The notes under the pieces: generated by a model
The model's database searches: none
The model's input: the letters and a program-made list of their open reading frames with translations, nothing else
Told to the model about the DNA's origin: nothing
Part shown: positions 59,211-64,000 of the stretch, one piece after another
How positions within the stretch are numbered: position 1 is the stretch's first letter
How the letters are laid out: each line of letters begins with the position of its first letter
Program-made: the position numbers and the translations under genes
Source: Kribbella sp. CA-293567
Lineage (GTDB): Bacteria > Actinomycetota > Actinomycetes > Propionibacteriales > Kribbellaceae
Length of the DNA stretch: 64,000 nucleotides
Reading direction: 5' to 3'
Assembly: GCF_027627575.1 (NCBI RefSeq)
Contig: NZ_CP114065.1
Coordinates: forward strand, 5,084,001-5,148,000

Positions 59211-61166
59211 TCAGACCACGATCCGTCGTGAGGCCGCCAACTCACCGGCAGCGAAGCCGTCGGTTCGCAGCAGTTGACCTGCGGTCACCTCGAGGATGTT
59301 GATGCTGAGCGGAGCGCCGGCCAGGTCCTCCGAACTGATCGGCCGGTCGTCGAGATACAGGTCGACGCGATCGAGTCCCTCGGTGGTCAGGTCGACCGTG
59401 AGCGTGCTGCCGGCCAGCGACGTCGCGACGTCCAATCGCCGGTTGGGCATCGCTGCGAGTTCGGCACCGGCGGCGTCGAGGAGATCGGCATTGCCTTCCA
59501 GCAGGTCTCTCCGGGTCATCTGGTGGGTGGAGTCCGGGCGGACGCCGAGGTCCTCGACCGGCGTACCGGAGAGCTCGCCGACGCGGAGCGTCCGCCGGAT
59601 CGAGACCCTCATGTTCGCGCCGTTAGGCAACGCCTCGTACGGCGAGGTCGGGTCCGCCGGCGGCGGCTCGTTCAGCAACGTTGCCAGCAGCCCATGGGTC
59701 CAGACGTTCGCGCCGCCCGCGCCGGTGTTGTCGTCGACGCCGATGATCCGGCCGATCCGGTGGTCCGCGAAGCCGGCGGCGAAGATGTCGGTCGCCGAGT
59801 AGACCCGGGCGTCGGTGATCAGCACGACCGGCCCGAAGTACGTCTGGCCGATCGCGTTGGCCCCGTCCTCGGGAGTGATCGGCTTCGCCGCGGAGTACGC
59901 CGCGCCGGTCTCGGTGGCCAGGTCGAGCGAGTCGAACCACGGGCCCAGGTCGATCCCGGACGGGTTGTCCTTGTGCCGGCGGCAGATCCGCAGGTTGAGC
60001 GGCGTACTGACGAACTGGACCGGCTCGGGCGAGATGTGCCGCGGCGTCAGGGTCTGCAGCGTGAACTCGCTGGCGTAGATGTGCCCGCCGCCGTTGTCGC
60101 GGACGTCGATGATCAGCCCGTTCTGCGGCAGCGCGGCGGCGAGCCGGACGAACTCGTCCCGGAAGGCGACTGGGTCGGTGACGCTGAACGTGAAGATCCG
60201 CAGGTGCCCGAAGGTGCCGTGCGCGGTGACGGCCTCACGGGCGCGGAAGACGCCGGGCATCGTGGTCGGCAGGTCGGTGCCGCCCGCCGCGACCGGACTG
60301 CTGAGCTGAGCGGAACTCCGGCCACCTTCGAGTTCCACCACGTGCCCGACGTACAGCGCCTTCTTGGCGCGGGCCTTCTCGTCGGAGTCCAGGTCGAGGC
60401 CCATCAGGGCGGAGGCCGGCGACAGGGCGTCGAGATCGGTCATCGGCGGCAGGTTGGTGGTCACCTTCCACTGCTCCCGCAACTCCTGGGCGGAACCGTC
60501 GAGACCGAGGTAGCTCAAGGTGACCCACTCCTCGTCCGGTGGCGACTGGATCACCAGCGGGCGCAGCGTAAGGGACTCCAGCCCACGCGCCAGGTTGGCG
60601 GCGTCGTTGCTGCCGGCGAACTGGGCTCCGTTGAGGGCGACCGCGCGAGCGATCGGCGTACCGTTCCAGTGCGTCACCTCGGCGCCGGGCCCGAACTGGG
60701 GAGCGGCGTAGCCGGTGACGGTCCGGGTGATCAGGTAGTGCTCACCGGTCTGGTCGAAACACTTCTCGATCAGGAACGGCAGGAAGGCGAGCTGGCCGGC
60801 GAACGGCACCGGCAGCAGGTAGTTGGTGTGCAGGTCGCGGACGGAATGGAAGATGCTCGACATCTGCCGGTGGAAAATCCATTCCGCTTCCATCGACTCG
60901 GCGGTCTGCCGTTCGATCCTTGCGCGCATCACCCGCAAACGCTGCAAGGGATTGACAGCGTGCATGGCGACTTTGAGCTGCAAATGCACGTAGTTCTGCT
61001 CCAGCAGCAGCAATGCCTGGTCGATGAGCAGTTTGCGCTGGCCCAGCGTCAGCGTCCCGGCCGACGCGAGGAACTGTGGCAGCGGGACGGCGCCCGACTC
61101 CACGATTTGCACCGGCTTACGGGCCTTGCGAACGGGCCTGCTGGCGGTCTTACGAGGCTGAGACAT
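59211..61166 (-). CDS. S41-family (C-terminal processing-like) serine peptidase
   Basis: 651 residues, no signal peptide. After a basic N-terminus (MSQPRKTASRPVRKARKP) a helical region precedes a beta-rich core. LIIDVRDNGGGHIYASEFTL is the S41 signature strand, and Ser457 in DARVYSATDIFAAGFADHR falls where the catalytic Ser of S41 enzymes lies, with GGANVWTHGLLA beyond. A PDZ-like segment before it (FGPGAEVTHWNGTPIARAVA, about 165-185) fits the family. The longer frame to 61562 runs into the divergent M50 gene; ATG 61166 has GGGGGAA upstream. Substrates unknown; without a signal peptide it may be cytoplasmic. Confidence 0.82.
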   Translation of the reverse strand: MSQPRKTASRPVRKARKPVQIVESGAVPLPQFLASAGTLTLGQRKLLIDQALLLLEQNYVHLQLKVAMHAVNPLQRLRVMRARIERQTAESMEAEWIFHRQMSSIFHSVRDLHTNYLLPVPFAGQLAFLPFLIEKCFDQTGEHYLITRTVTGYAAPQFGPGAEVTHWNGTPIARAVALNGAQFAGSNDAANLARGLESLTLRPLVIQSPPDEEWVTLSYLGLDGSAQELREQWKVTTNLPPMTDLDALSPASALMGLDLDSDEKARAKKALYVGHVVELEGGRSSAQLSSPVAAGGTDLPTTMPGVFRAREAVTAHGTFGHLRIFTFSVTDPVAFRDEFVRLAAALPQNGLIIDVRDNGGGHIYASEFTLQTLTPRHISPEPVQFVSTPLNLRICRRHKDNPSGIDLGPWFDSLDLATETGAAYSAAKPITPEDGANAIGQTYFGPVVLITDARVYSATDIFAAGFADHRIGRIIGVDDNTGAGGANVWTHGLLATLLNEPPPADPTSPYEALPNGANMRVSIRRTLRVGELSGTPVEDLGVRPDSTHQMTRRDLLEGNADLLDAAGAELAAMPNRRLDVATSLAGSTLTVDLTTEGLDRVDLYLDDRPISSEDLAGAPLSINILEVTAGQLLRTDGFAAGELAASRRIVV

Positions 61167-61302
61167 GGTTCCCCCAAGCGAGGCGGCCCCTCCCCTGGGC
61201 CGCGATCCCTCCACCGTCCTGCGGCCCTTGGACGATGTCAACGCCTCGCTGTCCCACCCGGGCAATTCCGGAGCCTCACCGGCTGCCTGCAAGGATGTGC
61301 TG

Positions 61303-62007
61303 ATGGGCGAGGTCTGGGACAACATCACGACAGTGCAGCCGGATGCCTCGGTCGGCGTCGTCGTCGGGACGGGCATCTTCGCGCTGTTGCTGATCGCCTG
61401 GCGGCCGGTCTGGCGGCAGACCCGGCAGGTGGTCACGATCGCCCACGAGGGCGCACACGGTCTGATCGCGCTCCTCGTCGGCCGGCAGCTGGCCGGTATC
61501 CGCCTGCACTCCGACACTTCCGGCGTGACGGTGTCGCGCGGCAAGCCGGACGGCGCGGGCATGATCGCCGTCCTCCTGGTCGGCTATCCGGGCCCGGCGC
61601 TGTTCGGCATCGCCGCGGCTTTCGCACTCAGCCGCGGCTACGCCGTCGCGCTCCTGTGGGGACTGCTGCTCGCACTGCTTCTGCTGCTCCTGCAGATCCG
61701 CAACCTCTTCGGTCTCTGGTCGGTGCTCGCGTTCGGCGCGATCGTCTTCGGCGTCTCCTGGTGGGGCTCGGAGCAGGTGCAGTCGGGCTTCGCGCACCTG
61801 CTCACCTGGTTCCTGCTGCTCGCCGCACCGCGCGCGGTACTGGAGCTGCAGCATTCCCGTCGCCACGGCGGCGGCCGAAGCTCCGATGCGGACCAGCTTC
61901 GCCGCCTCACCGGCGTACCGGCGATTCTCTGGGTCGGATTCTTCGGCCTGCTGACCCTGGCCTGCCTGGCGCTCGGCGTCCTCTGGTCAGGCCTGCTGCC
62001 CGAGTAG
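61303..62007 (+). CDS. M50-like membrane metallopeptidase
   Basis: 234 residues with about six membrane helices. The HExxH motif is HEGAH (His48, Glu49, His52) at the start of the second helix region (QVVTIAHEGAHGLIALLVG), followed by a short beta segment (GIRLHSDTSGVTVSRG) and GYPGPALFGIAAA, the M50B/site-2-protease-like order. ATG 61303 has AAGGA about 8 bases upstream; GTG 61297 is possible. Divergent from the S41-like gene, a pairing that hints at shared proteolysis of a membrane substrate. Confidence 0.83.
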   Translation: MGEVWDNITTVQPDASVGVVVGTGIFALLLIAWRPVWRQTRQVVTIAHEGAHGLIALLVGRQLAGIRLHSDTSGVTVSRGKPDGAGMIAVLLVGYPGPALFGIAAAFALSRGYAVALLWGLLLALLLLLLQIRNLFGLWSVLAFGAIVFGVSWWGSEQVQSGFAHLLTWFLLLAAPRAVLELQHSRRHGGGRSSDADQLRRLTGVPAILWVGFFGLLTLACLALGVLWSGLLPE

Positions 62008-62054
62008 CGCCTCGGATCGAGCGCTGCCCGGGCCGCCTCGCGCGCCTGGCCTGC

Positions 62055-63086
62055 TCAGGCGCGGCCTCCTGCAACAGGCCGATCGCGCTGGTCGACGCCA
62101 GGACCGCCGTACGGGTAGTCGGCTGCGCCCGGGTCGCTCACCTGATCCAGCTGCGCGGTCTCCTCCGGGGTGAGGTGGAGGCCGGCGGCGGCGAGGTTGT
62201 CGTCGAGTTGGGTGATGGTGCGCGCGCCGAGGATCACCGAGCTGATCGCCGGGCGGTCGACCAGCCAGGCGAGCGCGACCTGCGCCATCGAGACGCCGCG
62301 TGCCTCGGCGCTGGCGCGGACCGCGTCGACCACCGCGCGGACCCGCTGATTCTGGCTGCGGCGGTGCCAGGACTCGACTCCGCGGTTCGGGTCCTCGCCC
62401 AGCCGGGTGTCGCCGGTCGGTTCCTCGTCGAACGAGTACTTGCCGGTCAGCCAGCCGCCACCGAGCGGCGACCACGGGAGCAGGCCGAGGCCGTTGTCCT
62501 GCGCGGCCGGGATGATCTCCCACTCGATCTCACGCACCAGCAGGTTGTACTGCGGCTGCAGCGTGACCAGTGGCGACCAGCCGCGGCGGTCGATCAGGTC
62601 GCAGGCCTTCTGCAGTTGCCAGCCGGTGAAGTTGGACAGACCGCCGTACAGGATCTTGCCGGCCCGTACTGCGTCCTCGAGGAAGCTCAGGCTCTCCTGC
62701 AGCGGGGTGATCGGATCCCAGGAGTGCAGCTGGTAGAGGTCGACGTGATCCGTACGAAGGCGGATCAGCGACGCGTCGAGCGCCTGCCGCAGGTGCCGCC
62801 GCGACGTACCGACGTCGTTGGGCTGGTCCCCCATCGGGAACCGGCCCTTGGTCGCCAGTACGACGTCGTCGCGGCGGCCCGACTTGGCCAGCCAGCCGCC
62901 GATGATGTTCTCCGAGGCGCCGGAGGTGTAGACGTCGGCGGTGTCGACGAAGTTGCCGCCGGCCTCGAAGTACCGGTCGAGCTGCTCGTGCGACCCGGTC
63001 TCGTCGGTCTCGTTGCCGAACGTCATCGTGCCCAGCGCGTACGTCGACACGACCGTGCCGCTGCTGCCCAGAGTGCGGTATTCCAC
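62055..63086 (-). CDS. aldo/keto reductase (voltage-channel-beta/YghZ-like)
   Basis: 343 residues. Tetrad residues: Asp and Tyr in FVDTADVYTSGASE, Lys in VLATKGRF, His in VDLYQLHSWD. LGARTITQLDDNLAA near the C-terminus binds NADPH in this branch. GTG 63086 is chosen because GAGGAGC precedes it and the protein then starts VEYRTLGSSG, the standard beginning. Substrate unknown. Divergent from the DinB gene by 65 bases. Confidence 0.9.
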   Translation of the reverse strand: MEYRTLGSSGTVVSTYALGTMTFGNETDETGSHEQLDRYFEAGGNFVDTADVYTSGASENIIGGWLAKSGRRDDVVLATKGRFPMGDQPNDVGTSRRHLRQALDASLIRLRTDHVDLYQLHSWDPITPLQESLSFLEDAVRAGKILYGGLSNFTGWQLQKACDLIDRRGWSPLVTLQPQYNLLVREIEWEIIPAAQDNGLGLLPWSPLGGGWLTGKYSFDEEPTGDTRLGEDPNRGVESWHRRSQNQRVRAVVDAVRASAEARGVSMAQVALAWLVDRPAISSVILGARTITQLDDNLAAAGLHLTPEETAQLDQVSDPGAADYPYGGPGVDQRDRPVAGGRA

Positions 63087-63151
63087 GACTGCTCCTCGCT
63101 CGAGACCGGTTGTCCTGACCACACTAGACTTCCGGTGACGAAGGGAACTCG

Positions 63152-63652
63152 ATGAACACCAGTGAACTGTTGCTCGACGCCTTCGGCCGGATCCAGGAGG
63201 TCCTGCACGAGACCGTCGAACAGCTCGACGACCAAGCGCTCGCCACTCGTCCGGAGCAGTCCGGCAACTCGATCGCCTGGCTGGTCTGGCACCTGACGCG
63301 CATCCAGGACGACCATTTCGCCGACGCCGGCGGCTACGAACAGCTCTACACCGCGGAAGGCTGGCACGAGCGGCTGGGACTCCCGTTCGACGCCGCCGAC
63401 ACCGGCTACGGGCACACCGCCGAAGACGTCGCGGCGGTCAAGCTCTCCAGCGAACAACTTCTCGGGTACTACGACGCCGTGCACGCGCGCAGCCTCGAGT
63501 ACCTGAAGACCCTCACCGACGACGACCTGGACCGGATCGTCGACACCCGCTGGAACCCGCCGGTGACCCTCGGGGCCCGGCTGGTCAGCGTGCTGTCCGA
63601 CGACCTCCAGCACGCGGGCCAGGCGGCCTACGCCAGCGGCCTGCTCAGCTGA
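63152..63652 (+). CDS. DinB/DUF664 family protein (mycothiol-transferase type)
   Basis: 166 residues, a four-helix DinB fold. WLVWHLTRIQDDH and the C-terminal VSVLSDDLQHAGQAAY carry the conserved His residues that bind metal in this family, and LDAFGRIQEVLHETVEQL is the first helix. Actinobacterial relatives transfer mycothiol to toxic electrophiles. ATG 63152 follows GACGAAGGGAACTCG. The stop overlaps the convergent gene by 8 bases. Confidence 0.88.
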   Translation: MNTSELLLDAFGRIQEVLHETVEQLDDQALATRPEQSGNSIAWLVWHLTRIQDDHFADAGGYEQLYTAEGWHERLGLPFDAADTGYGHTAEDVAAVKLSSEQLLGYYDAVHARSLEYLKTLTDDDLDRIVDTRWNPPVTLGARLVSVLSDDLQHAGQAAYASGLLS

Positions 63653-64000
63653 TCGTCGTCTGCCACAACGACGCCGGCTGATCGGCGGGACCAGCCACCA
63701 GGTAGAGCGTCCTGCCGACCAGTACGGCGTCCTTCACCGCGCCTTCCGGCCCGGTCGACTCCTGCACGGTCCAGTTGCTGTCACGTCCGCTGACCACCTT
63801 CACCTTGTTGCCCTCCGCAACAATCTGGTAGAGGCGATCGTCGGTGACGACCGGTGGCGGCAGTTTGTCCTTGTCGCCCACGGCGATTGCCGGGAGGTTC
63901 GCCAGCCGTCGGCCCTGGTCACCGTCGAGCTGCCAGATCGCCAGCTTGTTCCCGACGAAACCGGAGATCGTGCAACTCGTTGCTGTCCGACATGATGCGG
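63645..64000 (-). CDS. hypothetical protein, 5' end beyond the window
   Basis: At least 118 C-terminal residues are visible; the frame remains open to the window edge, so the GTG at 63881 is probably not the start. The sequence has short strand-turn units (NKLAIWQLDGDQGRRLANL, DDRLYQIVAEGNKVKVVSGR, NWTVQESTG, GRTLYLVAGPADQPASLW) like propeller or lipoprotein-type domains. No function is recognised. It ends convergent with DinB. Confidence 0.7.
   Translation of the reverse strand, partial: ASCRTATSCTISGFVGNKLAIWQLDGDQGRRLANLPAIAVGDKDKLPPPVVTDDRLYQIVAEGNKVKVVSGRDSNWTVQESTGPEGAVKDAVLVGRTLYLVAGPADQPASLWQTTIS

Noticed and set aside
59274..63155. 1,293-residue open frame on the plus strand
   Set aside because: It runs antisense to the S41-like and aldo/keto reductase genes and in a wrong frame over the M50-like gene; composition is Arg/Val/Gly/Asp-rich shadow sequence.
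63645..63881. Complete 78-residue small protein starting at GTG 63881
   Set aside because: The same frame remains open through the window edge with similar strand-like sequence, so a truncated longer gene is more likely.

Overview
This 64 kb window is high-GC chromosomal DNA from an actinomycete. The gene content and style (type II fatty-acid operon followed by a DUF3145 gene, a DinB/DUF664 protein of the mycothiol-linked kind, many secreted hydrolases, CebR-type operators) fit a soil member of the Propionibacteriales such as Kribbella. That genus assignment is an inference; no rRNA or other marker gene is present. No rRNA, tRNA, CRISPR array, integrase or insertion sequence was seen.

Region by region: (1) 1-5.6 kb carries the end of a fatty-acid synthase II operon (fabH-acpP-fabF-accD6-like), a small secreted protein and DUF3145. 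(2) 5.8-13.4 kb is a cellulose-utilisation island. An ABC sugar importer (binding protein and two permeases) and a LacI/CebR-like repressor run leftward, and a very large secreted GH9-GH6 double cellulase runs rightward. Three palindromes resembling CebR boxes lie in the shared 310-bp promoter region. (3) 13.5-18 kb holds a MoxR/DUF58/VWA operon and two small membrane-protein genes. (4) 18-29 kb is a run of secreted or accessory proteins: a beta-helix protein with a FIMAH-like tail, an aldo/keto reductase, a GH2-LamG glycosidase, a propeller lactonase, an SDR, an M36-like metalloprotease and a winged-helix protein. (5) 29-39.4 kb is a leftward operon of eight tightly packed genes. It resembles a conjugative type IV secretion machine of the Gram-positive Tcp type (TcpC/VirB8-like, small membrane protein, TcpE/PrgI-like, VirB4 ATPase, VirB6-like, second bitopic protein, two-domain cell-wall hydrolase, degenerate M48-like protein), but no relaxase, coupling protein or integrase is visible. 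(6) 39.7-44.3 kb has an aldo/keto reductase, thioredoxin, a subtilase and an XRE-like regulator. (7) 44.3-45.3 kb is a gene-free array of hairpins separated by a repeated GGTGGTGC octamer. (8) 45.3-48.2 kb has a DadA-like FAD oxidase divergent from a PucR-type regulator around a perfect dyad. (9) 48.3-52 kb starts with three tandem hairpins sharing one loop. They are followed by a translationally coupled type III PKS / methyltransferase / flavin hydroxylase operon (srsABC-like, phenolic lipid synthesis) with a divergent UbiA prenyltransferase. (10) 52-64 kb has a LysR/MFS pair, an ArsR-like/SRPBCC pair, an atypical SDR, a SulP-carbonic anhydrase fusion, an S41-like protease, an M50-like metallopeptidase, an aldo/keto reductase, DinB and a gene cut by the window edge.

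The items most worth following up are the type IV secretion-like operon without mobilisation genes, the GGTGGTGC hairpin array, the covarying triple hairpin and the GH9-GH6 fusion under CebR-like operators. Where a start codon was moved from the longest possible frame, the reason (Shine-Dalgarno, signal peptide or overlap with the upstream stop) is given in the entry. Identifications come from reading motifs by eye; no database search was run.
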